DNA from: CAVPDE01 sp964580575
GTDB taxonomy: Bacteria > Desulfobacterota > DSM-4660 > Desulfatiglandales > HGW-15
Direction of reading: 5' to 3'
Assembly (NCBI GenBank): GCA_964580575.1
Contig: CAZOLJ010000005.1
Span: forward strand, 1 to 64,000
Length of the DNA: 64,000 nt
In this document: one piece after another, positions 26,798-35,163 of the stretch
Layout: each line of letters opens with the position of its first letter
How positions within the stretch are numbered: position 1 is the stretch's first letter
Notes under the pieces: model-generated
Seen by the model: the letters and a program-made list of their open reading frames with translations, nothing else
Told to the model about the DNA's origin: nothing
The model's database searches: none
Program-made: the position numbers and the translations under genes

Positions 26798-27763
26798 TCA
26801 CACGGCCTCGATGGTTGAAGGCGGTTTGGTGGTGATGTTGTACGTCACGCTGACTACGCCGGGAACCTCGGAAGTCATCCTGGCGGCAAGGTTCTGGAGC
26901 AAGGCGAACGGCAGTTTGGTCGGCGAGGCCGTGACGGCGTCTTTGCTGTCCCAGCATCGGATTTCGATCTGGTATCCATAATCTCTTTTTCCGGCCCGTA
27001 TGCCCGTGACCCGGTCTTCATGTACGATAGCCATGTACTGGAACGCTTTGATCCCGGCCAATTCTTGCTCAACCACGACCGTGGCTTTTCTCACCAGGGC
27101 GATGCGCTCACGGGTTGCCTCGCCGATCACCCGGGCCACGAGAGCAGGGCCGGGGAAGGGGGGACGATTGTACATCTTTTCAGGCATGCCGAGGGCTTTG
27201 CCCACCGCCCGAACCCCTGGTTTTCGGAGCTGAATGAGAGGCTCAATCACTTTGTATCCATAGGCCTTCTCCGTGTCGATGCCGAGCTGGGCCAGGATAT
27301 TGTGCTGACGCTTGATCCCAGCCACCGTCTCTTCCATATCCGTATAGATCGTTCCTTGAAGAAGGTAGGGAGCTTTGCTTTTCCTGACGAGCCGGCCGAA
27401 AACGGTTTTGTAAAAGGTGTCCGTAATGGCCTGGCGTTTCTCTTCCGGATCCGTCTTGCCCTTGAGGGCGGAAAAAAACTCCTTCTGGGCGTTCACTAGA
27501 ACCACCGGGACCCCGAGTTTTTTCATGGCAGAGACCACGGCTTCGGGCTCCCCTTCGCGCATGAGACCATTGTCAATGAAATAGGTGATGAGTCGGGGAC
27601 CCAGCGCCCGATGCGCCAGCATCGTGGTCACTGACGAATCCACTCCTCCGGACAGGGCATTGATGGCCTTAGAATTCCCGACCTCAGCCGAGATCAACCG
27701 GCACTGTTCCTCGATGAACGCTTTTGCTTTGAGATTCTGAAGTCTTATTTCCTGAATGGACAN
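26798..27763 (-). CDS. GMP synthase ATP-pyrophosphatase subunit (stand-alone GuaA C-terminal type)
   Basis: About 321 residues. The PP-loop LSGGVDSSVTT, the catalytic region RPPFPGPALVARVIGE and the C-terminal dimerisation end (NITTKPPSTIE) are typical of the synthetase half of GuaA. It aminates XMP to GMP using ATP and ammonia. No glutamine amidotransferase domain precedes it. The frame reaches the N gap at NTG SIQEIRLQ, so the start codon (probably ATG) has its first base in the gap, or the gene continues upstream into missing sequence. A separate amidotransferase, as in archaea, would then be needed. Confidence 0.8.
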   Translation of the reverse strand, partial: XSIQEIRLQNLKAKAFIEEQCRLISAEVGNSKAINALSGGVDSSVTTMLAHRALGPRLITYFIDNGLMREGEPEAVVSAMKKLGVPVVLVNAQKEFFSALKGKTDPEEKRQAITDTFYKTVFGRLVRKSKAPYLLQGTIYTDMEETVAGIKRQHNILAQLGIDTEKAYGYKVIEPLIQLRKPGVRAVGKALGMPEKMYNRPPFPGPALVARVIGEATRERIALVRKATVVVEQELAGIKAFQYMAIVHEDRVTGIRAGKRDYGYQIEIRCWDSKDAVTASPTKLPFALLQNLAARMTSEVPGVVSVTYNITTKPPSTIEAV

Positions 27764-27862
27764 NNNNNNNNNNNNNNNNNNNNNNNNNNNNNNNNNNNNN
27801 NNNNNNNNNNNNNNNNNNNNNNNNNNNNNNNNNNNNNNNNNNNNNNNNNNNNNNNNNNNNNN
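27763..27862. other. Assembly gap (100 N)
   Basis: Exactly 100 unknown bases, the conventional size for a scaffold join of unknown length. It cuts the 5-prime end of the GMP synthase gene, so gene order across it is not certain. Confidence 0.99.
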
Positions 27863-27969
27863 CTTTGGGGCCGAGGGACCCCGCATTGGCTTGGAGTACA
27901 GAGAAAAGACGTTGGTGTCAAGAGGGAAAAATTAGGTTATTCCGAGAGCTTCAGCAGCAACCCGGTTCT

Positions 27970-28113
27970 CTAGGCCCTATGCAAAGCGGCTTTCATCGCA
28001 AAGACCTCGACCACCAGGCAGGCGATGACCATGACATACCCCTTGAGCAGGACAGGAGAGAAGACGGGCGGAAACCCATAGAAGCGACGAAAATATTCCA
28101 GGTTTTCTCTCAC
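27970..28113 (-). CDS. Possible small membrane protein (47 residues)
   Basis: A GTG-initiated frame, too short for standard ORF listing, encodes MRENLEYFRRFYGFPPVFSP and a hydrophobic stretch with YVMVIACLVVEVFAM, ending KAALHRA. One membrane segment is plausible. It lies between the gap and the IclR gene, divergent from the latter. No convincing ribosome site is seen, so it may be a chance frame or the remnant of a longer gene. The rest of 27863-28140 shows no gene. Confidence 0.3.
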   Translation of the reverse strand: MRENLEYFRRFYGFPPVFSPVLLKGYVMVIACLVVEVFAMKAALHRA

Positions 28114-28143
28114 TCAATCGGAAAGGGAAGATCAGTTTTTTTC

Positions 28144-28198
28144 TTGACAAGCGAATGGCGGTGTTCTACATGTAGACCATTCGTTTTCCTTGTAGAAC
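28144..28198 (+). promoter_or_regulatory. Promoter with palindromic operator upstream of the IclR gene
   Basis: TTGACA (28144-28149), 17-base spacer, TACATG (28167-28172). The -10 region sits inside the perfect palindrome TCTACATGTAGA (28165-28176), and GTTCTACA (28163-28170) is repeated inverted as TGTAGAAC (28191-28198). This is a natural site for autoregulation by the adjacent IclR protein. Confidence 0.6.
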
Positions 28199-28222
28199 GA
28201 TCGACCCTCGGGAGGAGCTTGC

Positions 28223-28981
28223 GTGGAAGGAAAGTTCAAAAGGGTGCCTGCCTTGGACAAATGCTTTGCCCTCCTGGACCTGATGGCGCACACCAAGAAG
28301 CCCCTGGGAATCAGTGACCTTTCCAACGCCCTCGGCTATCACAAGAGCACGGTCTTCAACATGGTCTACACGCTCGTAGACCTTGGGATTCTGGAGAACG
28401 GAACCGACGGCAAGTTCCGTTTCGGTCCCAGGCTTTATGCCTTGGGCAAGGCCTCCGGCGGGGGGTCTGAACTGGTTTCCACGGTCCATCCCTATCTAGA
28501 GGAAATCAGCAAAAAGACGAAGCTTTCGGTCTTCCTGGGAATTCGCTCAGGGAAAAGGGCGGTGATCATGGACAAAGTGGATTCCCCTTTCGACATCAAG
28601 GTCTCTTCGGAGGCGGGCATGGCTATCCCTCTTCTTGCCGGGGCCGGGGGCAAGGTGCTGCTCTCCCAGCTTTCGGATGCTGAACTCGGTGACCTTCTCT
28701 CAGAGAGCAAGTTAAAAAAATTCACCCCTGCCTCCTGCATCCAGAAGCAAAATTACAGGAACATGATCAAAAAGGCCCGTGAAGAAGGGTTTGCCCTGGA
28801 TGATGAGGAGTACATCGAAGGGTTGCGAGCGTTTGCCGTACCGCTCCACCTCAATCGAGGGAATCTGCATGCAGCGATTTGGGTCGTGGGGCTGAAAAGT
28901 CAGATCAAAGATGAGGTTCTTCCGTCCTTCCGATCCATGTTGAAGGACATCGCAAGGAGGATCGAAATCCGGTTTTCTTAG
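28223..28981 (+). CDS. IclR family transcriptional regulator
   Basis: This 252-residue regulator starts with GTG 28223 after GGAGGAG. The N-terminal winged helix (LDLMAHTKKPLGISDLSNAL, HKSTVFNMVYTL) binds DNA; the C-terminal effector domain has SVFLGIRSGKRAVIMDKVDS and ends with a helix. IclR proteins commonly control aromatic or carboxylic acid catabolism by sensing a pathway acid. The gene is 16 bases before the acyl-CoA ligase, so it probably controls the ligase, Mo-enzyme and ferredoxin genes through the palindrome at 28163-28198. Confidence 0.9.
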   Translation: MEGKFKRVPALDKCFALLDLMAHTKKPLGISDLSNALGYHKSTVFNMVYTLVDLGILENGTDGKFRFGPRLYALGKASGGGSELVSTVHPYLEEISKKTKLSVFLGIRSGKRAVIMDKVDSPFDIKVSSEAGMAIPLLAGAGGKVLLSQLSDAELGDLLSESKLKKFTPASCIQKQNYRNMIKKAREEGFALDDEEYIEGLRAFAVPLHLNRGNLHAAIWVVGLKSQIKDEVLPSFRSMLKDIARRIEIRFS

Positions 28982-28997
28982 CCAAGGAGGATAATCT

Positions 28998-30656
28998 ATG
29001 CTGAAGGTTTTGGATGGGTTCACGCCGTATAAGAAGAAAGACGCCGAGAAGTACAACAAGTTTCGGTGGTGGGCAGGGCTGACCTTTGGGGATCTCCTGG
29101 ACAGGGCTGCGGACATCCACCCGGAAAAAGAAGCTTTTGTGGATGGGAAAACGCGCCTGACCTATGGCGAAGCTCGAGAAAAGACCAATCAGCTGGCCAT
29201 CGGGCTCATGGATCTGGGAATCCAGCCCTTGGAGCGGGTCCTGGTTCAGCTCCCGAACTGGAACGAATTTGTTCTCGCTTATTTTGCGCTTCAGAAGATC
29301 GGCGCCATTACGGTGCTGCTCATCGACAGGTATCGCCAATTTGAGATTACACGCCTCATCAGCCTCACAGGAGCCACGTCCTGGATCGTCGCCTCACAAT
29401 ACAAGAATACCGATTACGCTCCCCTCATCCACGACGTGGTCGAGGAACATCCGCAAGTGAAAAATGTCATTACCGTGCGCGGCGAAGGGGATCCAAAGCC
29501 CTTTTTCAGCCTCGAAAGGCTGATCGAGAAGGCGGAACTCACGGAGGACAACTTGGCTCGGCTTGCAGAGCGGCGACCGGACCCCATGCAGGTGGCCCAC
29601 ATGGGGCCGACCGGAGGGACCACCGGAGCGCCCAAGATTGTCCCCCGCACACACAACAGCCTGATCAACGGGATAGAATACTGCTCCAAGTCCTGGGAGC
29701 AGAGCATCGAGGACATCAACTTGCTTGCCGGCCCCATCGGCCATGACCTCACCTTCACCAAGGGCTTCATCGGAAGCGTCATCACCATGGGAAAGGTGAT
29801 CTTTCTGGATTCCACCGACAACAAGGACATCTGTGAGGCCATCGAACGGGAAAGAGTCACGTCCATCGTCTGGGTTCCCACTCTGGCCCAGAGAATGCTC
29901 CAGTACGAAGATCTCGGCCAATACGATCTGAGCTCTTTAAGAAAGATGCACAGCGCCGGCGGCGCAAGCCACCCCAATCTCGTCAAGGATGTGACAGAGA
30001 GATTGAAGATGAAGTTCTTCAACGGGTACGGCGGAACAGAGGGCATGACGACGATCACCCGGCCCAGAGACCCGCTGGAGGTCATATGCACCACCGTGGG
30101 CAGGCCCACCTGTCCCTATGACACGTACAAGGTCATCACCCCGAAGGGCAAGACCCTTGGTCCGGGCGAGGAAGGGGAACTGGTGCTGAAAGGCCCCGGG
30201 GTCTTCACCGGCTACTACAACAACCCCGAAGAAAACAAGAAAGTCTTCACCAGGGATGGGTTCTTCAGGACCGGGGATTTGGCGAGAATCGATGAGAAGG
30301 GCTACATCACCCTCACCGGCCGCATCAAGGAAATGATCAACCGGGGCGGAGAGAGCATCAGTGCCACGGAAATCGAGAGGCTGATCACTCGTCATCCCGA
30401 TGTGGCGGCCGTAGCCGTGATCCCCATGCCCGATCCCCTCATGGGCGAAAGGGTTTGCGCTTACATCCAGCCCAAAGCCGCTGCTCGCGTCACCTTTGAG
30501 GCGGTTATTTCATTTTTGAAAGCCCAGAAAGCGTCGGTGCAGCAGCTTCCGGAGAGGATAGAATTCATCGATGCCATGCCTTACACGGGCGCGCAGAAAA
30601 CGGACAAGCGGTTCCTGCAGGAAGACATTGCAAAAAAACTGAAGGGAGCGGCATAA
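28998..30656 (+). CDS. Acyl-CoA ligase / AMP-forming adenylating enzyme
   Basis: This 552-residue protein of the ANL superfamily starts after CCAAGGAGGA. The AMP-binding loop is GPTGGTTGAPKIV, the adenine-binding block FFNGYGGTEGMT, and the hinge region TGDLARIDEKGYI. The catalytic C-terminal Lys lies in GAQKTDKRFL. The order and length resemble 2,3-dihydroxybenzoate-AMP ligase and carboxylate-CoA ligases of anaerobic degraders. It should activate a carboxylic acid, likely aromatic or alicyclic, to the CoA ester. The substrate is an inference from context. Confidence 0.88.
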   Translation: MLKVLDGFTPYKKKDAEKYNKFRWWAGLTFGDLLDRAADIHPEKEAFVDGKTRLTYGEAREKTNQLAIGLMDLGIQPLERVLVQLPNWNEFVLAYFALQKIGAITVLLIDRYRQFEITRLISLTGATSWIVASQYKNTDYAPLIHDVVEEHPQVKNVITVRGEGDPKPFFSLERLIEKAELTEDNLARLAERRPDPMQVAHMGPTGGTTGAPKIVPRTHNSLINGIEYCSKSWEQSIEDINLLAGPIGHDLTFTKGFIGSVITMGKVIFLDSTDNKDICEAIERERVTSIVWVPTLAQRMLQYEDLGQYDLSSLRKMHSAGGASHPNLVKDVTERLKMKFFNGYGGTEGMTTITRPRDPLEVICTTVGRPTCPYDTYKVITPKGKTLGPGEEGELVLKGPGVFTGYYNNPEENKKVFTRDGFFRTGDLARIDEKGYITLTGRIKEMINRGGESISATEIERLITRHPDVAAVAVIPMPDPLMGERVCAYIQPKAAARVTFEAVISFLKAQKASVQQLPERIEFIDAMPYTGAQKTDKRFLQEDIAKKLKGAA

Positions 30657-30728
30657 GGTCCGGGGCTCAGGACGTTTTAAGGATCACGCAGAGAAATTTG
30701 AGACTCTAAAGCGTAAAGGAGTGAAGAT

Positions 30729-32807
30729 ATGGGAGAAGTGAAAAAGATCAAAACATGTTGCCGGGGGTGCCACGGCGGTTGTGGGGTGATCGCCCACGTG
30801 CAGAACGGCAAAGTGATCAAGGTGGAAGGGGACCCGCAATCCCCCATCAGCTACGGGACGATGTGCAGCAAAGGGCTGGCGGTGACCCAGCTGGCTTACC
30901 ACCCGGACAGGATCATCCATCCCATGAAGAAGGTCAGCGGGAAATGGGAGCGGATTACCTGGGACGAGGCGCTCGATACCATCGCGACAAGGTTCAAGGC
31001 GGTCATCAAGGAGTACGGACCCGAATCCATCGTCGTCGGCCAGGGCACCGGGCGGGACTATGAGAGCCACCTCTATCGTTTTGCCAACCTGCTGGGGACG
31101 CCCAACGTGCTAACCGCAGGACACATGTGCTACGTCTCGCGCGTAGCCTCTACGTTGATCACCTGCGGCAATTTGCCCATTTGCGACTACCGGGGCAATC
31201 CGAAATGCATCGTCCTGTGGGGCTGCAATCCCCAGTGGAGCAACCCCGATGAGTACAAGGGTGTGGATTTCTGGAGGGCGTACAAGAAGGGAGTGAAGCT
31301 GATCTGTGTCGATCCTCGCAAGGGATTCGTGGCGAACAAAGCCGACCTCTGGCTCCAGCTTCGGCCCGGAACCGACGCGGCTCTGGCCATGGGTTTTCAC
31401 CATGTGATCCTCGATGAAGAGCTCTATGACAAGGAGTTCGTTGCGAACCACATCCATGGATGGGACGCTTTCCAGGAAAGGGTGAAGCAGTATCCTCCGG
31501 AGCGGGTTCAGGAAATCACCTGGGTGGACAAGGATCTGATCAGAAAGGCGGCAAGATTGTATGCCACCACCAAGCCGGCCTGCATTCACTGGGGTGTCCC
31601 GACCGAGCAGAACAACAACTGTGCCGACTGCACGCGCATCATGACCGGCTTGATGGCTGCGACGGGCAATTTGGATGCTCCCGGAGGGAACGTCCTGTAC
31701 GTGAACCCTCCCACACGGACGGTGGCCGAATTTGCCCGGCACAAGGAACTCTCTCCGGCACAGCGTGCCAAGCGGTTGGGCGGCGAACAGTTCAAACTCG
31801 GCGCCCGCGTGGCCTTTATCAACCCCAAGAAAGCCTGGGACGCCATTTTGACCGGGAAACCTTATCCCCTCAAAGCGGGTCTGTTGTGCGGCACCAACCC
31901 GGTCATCACGCGAGCCAATGCCAAGGAAGCCTATGCAGCACTCCAAAAACTGGAGTTCCTGGCGGTCATCGACTTCTTTATGACTCCCACGGCGGAGCTG
32001 GCGGACATCTTTCTGCCTGCCGGCACATGGCTTGAACAAAATCACGTGGCCGACAACTGGAAGAGACACGGTTTTGCGCTCGCCCGGCAGAAGTGCGTGG
32101 AGATCGGGGAAGCCTGGCAGGACCACAAGATCCTCATGGAACTCGGAAAGAAAATGGGGCAGGAGTGGTGGAACACGGTGGAAGAGGCGCTCGATTATTT
32201 GCTGGAGCCCGCAGGACTGAACTGGGAACAGTTCAAAGAGAAGGGCTACATCCAGGGAGAGATGGTCTATTACAAGTACAAAGAAAGGGGTTTTTCCACC
32301 CCCACAGGGAAAGTGGAGCTCCTTTCCACCACTCTGGAAAAATGGGGGTATGATCCTGTGCCCAAGTACACGGAAATCCCGGAAAGCCCGGTTTCGCGCC
32401 CCGATCTTGCGGAGCGGTTCCCTTACATCCTGAACGCCGGCCTCAGAACTCCCACCTTTTTCCACTCCGCGAACCGGATGATCCCGTGGCTCCGGGAGAT
32501 ACGGCCCGATCCGATCGTCGAGATCCACCCGCAGACGGCAGAAAAGCATGGCATTGAGGATGGAGCCTGGGTCTGGATCGAGTCCCCGAGAGGACGCATC
32601 AAGGAGCGGGCAAAGCTGAATGACGGGATTGACCCCCGAGTGATCGTTGCAGAGCACGGGTGGTGGTTTCCGGAGATCAAGACCCCGGACCACGGCTGGG
32701 ACCTGTCGAATGTCAATCTCCTGACCGACAATGCTTATGAGACACTGGATCCAGCCATTGGGTCCACGAATCTCAGGGTCTGTCTGTGCAGCATCGAACG
32801 GGCCTAA
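30729..32807 (+). CDS. Molybdopterin (Mo/W-bis-PGD) oxidoreductase, acetylene hydratase/transhydroxylase-like
   Basis: This 692-residue protein has no TAT signal, so it is cytoplasmic. The N-terminal [4Fe-4S] site is C11-x2-C14-x3-C18 with the fourth Cys in TMCSKG. The expected metal ligand is Cys134 in AGHMCYVSRVAS. The blocks FFMTPTAELADIFLPAG, STPTGKVELLSTTLEKWGYD and EHGWWFPE, and the total length, are close to acetylene hydratase of Pelobacter as I recall it. The residue after the second cluster Cys is His15, where acetylene hydratase has the catalytic Asp13, so a different reaction is likely. The ferredoxin at 33244 suggests electron transfer. Confidence 0.85.
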   Translation: MGEVKKIKTCCRGCHGGCGVIAHVQNGKVIKVEGDPQSPISYGTMCSKGLAVTQLAYHPDRIIHPMKKVSGKWERITWDEALDTIATRFKAVIKEYGPESIVVGQGTGRDYESHLYRFANLLGTPNVLTAGHMCYVSRVASTLITCGNLPICDYRGNPKCIVLWGCNPQWSNPDEYKGVDFWRAYKKGVKLICVDPRKGFVANKADLWLQLRPGTDAALAMGFHHVILDEELYDKEFVANHIHGWDAFQERVKQYPPERVQEITWVDKDLIRKAARLYATTKPACIHWGVPTEQNNNCADCTRIMTGLMAATGNLDAPGGNVLYVNPPTRTVAEFARHKELSPAQRAKRLGGEQFKLGARVAFINPKKAWDAILTGKPYPLKAGLLCGTNPVITRANAKEAYAALQKLEFLAVIDFFMTPTAELADIFLPAGTWLEQNHVADNWKRHGFALARQKCVEIGEAWQDHKILMELGKKMGQEWWNTVEEALDYLLEPAGLNWEQFKEKGYIQGEMVYYKYKERGFSTPTGKVELLSTTLEKWGYDPVPKYTEIPESPVSRPDLAERFPYILNAGLRTPTFFHSANRMIPWLREIRPDPIVEIHPQTAEKHGIEDGAWVWIESPRGRIKERAKLNDGIDPRVIVAEHGWWFPEIKTPDHGWDLSNVNLLTDNAYETLDPAIGSTNLRVCLCSIERA

Positions 32808-32844
32808 AGGCGGGCACGGCGGTATCCCCGGGTTGGATCCGGAA

Positions 32845-33213
32845 ATGACGGTGAGTTCGGCGAAAAAAACAGCAAGGACCTGGACAGATCCCAAGACAGG
32901 TCTGGAATGGCAAAGGGAGTCCCCCGGGGGGATGACCTGGAACGAAGCGCAGGCTTATGCAAGCGGCCTTTCCCTGGCGGGGAAGCACGACTGGCGGTTG
33001 CCCGCCCTGGCAGAACTGGAATCTCTTCTCGACAGAACCCGGTACCGTCCGGTCATGCGGGAAGAAGTCCCTTTTAGGGATGAGGGCTCCTATTGGTCGT
33101 CGACCACCTTTGCGGTTCACACGAACAGCGCTTGGATGGTGATGTTCGACGGGGCCTATCTCCTGAGCTACTCCAAGAACAACCTCTACTCTGTCCGCTG
33201 TGTGCGGGGATAG
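32845..33213 (+). CDS. DUF1566 (Lcl C-terminal domain) protein
   Basis: This 122-residue protein starts at ATG 32845, the first good start after the Mo-enzyme stop. It has the domain pattern TWTDPKTGLEWQ, MTWNEAQAYASGL, DWRLPALAELESLLD, YWSSTTF and final VRCVRG. DUF1566 domains resemble the C-type-lectin-like FGE-sulfatase fold and are often exported, but no signal peptide is seen here. Its position between the Mo-enzyme and its ferredoxin is unusual and suggests a role linked to the complex. Confidence 0.82.
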   Translation: MTVSSAKKTARTWTDPKTGLEWQRESPGGMTWNEAQAYASGLSLAGKHDWRLPALAELESLLDRTRYRPVMREEVPFRDEGSYWSSTTFAVHTNSAWMVMFDGAYLLSYSKNNLYSVRCVRG

Positions 33214-33243
33214 GGAGAGTTAAAGATTTTCAGGAGGATATCC

Positions 33244-33711
33244 ATGGAAAAGAGGTTCTTAATGATCTTTCAGAAGGACTGTATGGGGTGTCATGCTTGC
33301 GAAGTGGCATGCAAGCAAGAGCACAACCTGGGGGTCGGCCCACGCCTGATCAGGGTCATCGAGAGATCCCCCCACTTCTTTCCGGTCTATTGCCACCACT
33401 GCACCAAGGCTCCTTGCAGGGCGGCGTGCCCTGCACATGCCATTTTCCGCAACGAGCAAGGCATCGTGCTGATCAAGGAAGAGAACTGCATCGGGTGCCG
33501 GGCGTGTGTGGAAGCATGCCCCTTCGGTGCCATGCAATTCGAAGAGGAGCGGGAGGTTGCGGTCAAATGCGACCTGTGCATTGATAGCGTCGGGACCGGC
33601 GAGCTGACCGCGTGCGCCAAGGCCTGCCCCACGCGCTGCATCTCCTTGGGTGGCGCCAAGGCAGTGAATGAGAGAATCGAAGAGACCATCCAGCAGAGGG
33701 TGAGAGCGTAG
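33244..33711 (+). CDS. Four-cluster 4Fe-4S ferredoxin-type electron transfer subunit
   Basis: This 155-residue protein starts after CAGGAGGA. It has four cysteine groups: CMGCHACEVAC, CHHCTKAPCRAACP, CIGCRACVEACP and CDLC with CAKACP, the DmsB/HycB/NrfC plan with four [4Fe-4S] clusters. It is the natural electron-transfer partner of the Mo-enzyme upstream. No membrane anchor subunit is encoded nearby, so the complex is probably soluble or uses another anchor. Confidence 0.92.
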   Translation: MEKRFLMIFQKDCMGCHACEVACKQEHNLGVGPRLIRVIERSPHFFPVYCHHCTKAPCRAACPAHAIFRNEQGIVLIKEENCIGCRACVEACPFGAMQFEEEREVAVKCDLCIDSVGTGELTACAKACPTRCISLGGAKAVNERIEETIQQRVRA

Positions 33712-33773
33712 GACCCCTTGGCTGCTTGGACGCCTGCCGAGGCGCGGTGAAAAGCACCGAGGAGGGACCGGAA

Positions 33774-34868
33774 ATGCACGATCCAAAGACTCTGATCAGA
33801 CAGGTTCAGCACAACTGCAACCTCTCGGACTGCCGGTATGCCGGGACCTATTCAGTGTGCGGGCTGGCCCTGAGGCTGCGCGATCTCTACAAGTGGGAGA
33901 AGGGGCTGGAGCCATGGGTGGAAGAGGACTCCTCGGTGGTCCTGGAATGGATCGGAGAAAAAGAAGAGGAGTGGGACAAGCTGGAAGGGCAGGAATTCGC
34001 GGGAATCACGGTGGCCGGAAAAGCCTTTGATCCCTTTGACGCGGAAGGGCTGAACGCAGTTGTGGCACCTCATGGTCTTTTCTACGGCGCCGGCTATGTT
34101 CAAGGGCTCAAACCCAGCTTTTTGCTCGCCGAGCTTGTGGAAACGAGAGAGGTGGAGGGTTTACCGGTCTACGTCCTCGGCAGGGAGCATGCCAGAGACC
34201 TCCTCACCGTGCCTGCCTTGTCTCAAGGGAACTCCATCCTGATTCGAAAGGAATCGGCAAAAGTCTTTCTCTGGAATCTGATTTTCTTTCTGAAGAAATC
34301 CTCAAGGGACGCTTTGCGGTTTGCCCTGGAGACCTATGGAGTACCGGATCACCATCCCCAAGCGCTCAAGGAGAGCTTTCAAAGGATCTGTGAAGACGAG
34401 GTGGAGACCTACATCTACCACGAACTGGGAGAATTGAAGGACACGGCTTTCGATCGAGAGGTGTGGCGGGACATCGTAGCCGCTTTCCCCCATTCGGTCA
34501 TTGAATTCTTTGTTCGCGCTGTCAAAGACATACTGGCGGACACCAATGAATACGGCAAGCTGAGCTACATTATCCGGGGAAAAAAGTCGGCCTCTTTGGC
34601 CCTTTACGCCGCGTTTCTCGACGGTTTGAGAAGGCTGCTGTTCCCGGAGCTTGCCGAAGCGTTCAAGACATTCCAATCGACGCATCAGTGGCAGTTTGTA
34701 GAGAAGGCGAGGTGGAGCGGGTATTGCGCGGCGCGAGCGCACGCAGAGGCGATCACAGAGATTTACAGGAGAGGAAAGGAGGATAGGGCTTGGGTCGCCA
34801 AGGAGATCGAGAAAACCGTTCTCGGACCCCTGGGCCTCCTCAAATGGAAAAGCGAAGCAGAGGCATAG
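33774..34868 (+). CDS. Conserved hypothetical protein of the molybdoenzyme operon
   Basis: This 364-residue soluble protein starts at 33774 (GACCGGAA upstream). A cysteine motif near the N-terminus, CNLSDCRYAGTYSVC, could bind metal or a cluster. The rest is mixed alpha/beta then strongly helical, with no recognised enzyme motif. I have a weak memory of a similar Syntrophobacter family (Sfum_1244-like) beside such operons, not verified. The helical C-terminal part could suggest a maturation factor of the TorD kind, but this is speculation. It is 62 bases after the ferredoxin gene. Confidence 0.7.
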   Translation: MHDPKTLIRQVQHNCNLSDCRYAGTYSVCGLALRLRDLYKWEKGLEPWVEEDSSVVLEWIGEKEEEWDKLEGQEFAGITVAGKAFDPFDAEGLNAVVAPHGLFYGAGYVQGLKPSFLLAELVETREVEGLPVYVLGREHARDLLTVPALSQGNSILIRKESAKVFLWNLIFFLKKSSRDALRFALETYGVPDHHPQALKESFQRICEDEVETYIYHELGELKDTAFDREVWRDIVAAFPHSVIEFFVRAVKDILADTNEYGKLSYIIRGKKSASLALYAAFLDGLRRLLFPELAEAFKTFQSTHQWQFVEKARWSGYCAARAHAEAITEIYRRGKEDRAWVAKEIEKTVLGPLGLLKWKSEAEA

Positions 34869-34929
34869 AGAGGGGTTATAAAAACTCTGCAAGCAGGCCG
34901 ATCGAAGACGCTCAGGTGAAGGGTTCACT

Positions 34930-35002
34930 TCAGTGACGATCGACGAGTAACACGTCACGAGAAAACACCGACTTGTCACTCAGTACTCGTCACTTGTCAC
35001 TA
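34930..35002. repeat. GACGAGTAAC / GTGACAAGTGACGAG palindromic repeat, copy 1
   Basis: CGACGAGTAACACGTCACGA is followed by CTTGTCACT-CAGTACTCGTCACTTGTCACT. A related copy at about 44648-44720 reads CAAGTGACAAGTGACGAGTAACGAGTGAC. It lies in the 295-base gap before the EF-hand gene. That gap also has a minus-strand open frame, discussed in the findings. Confidence 0.65.
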
Positions 35003-35163
35003 GACTCTCAGGTTCCTTTGAACCACGTGGCCAGGATGGGGAAGTCAATCACGAGCGCAAGGCCGACAACATCGATGACACAGGAGGGCCACGCGGCCCG
35101 GTCAATGTCCTTCAGGGTCACTTCCGGCGGGCTGGTCGCCTTTGTGAAGAAGATCTCTCGCGT

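Noticed and set aside
30729..32807. Naming the Mo enzyme acetylene hydratase
   Set aside because: The catalytic Asp position is His and the operon includes an electron-transfer ferredoxin and a CoA ligase, which hydration of acetylene does not need.
31110..32894. Minus-strand open frame of 594 codons
   Set aside because: Lies entirely opposite the molybdoenzyme, whose motifs are unmistakable; the product has no domain signature.
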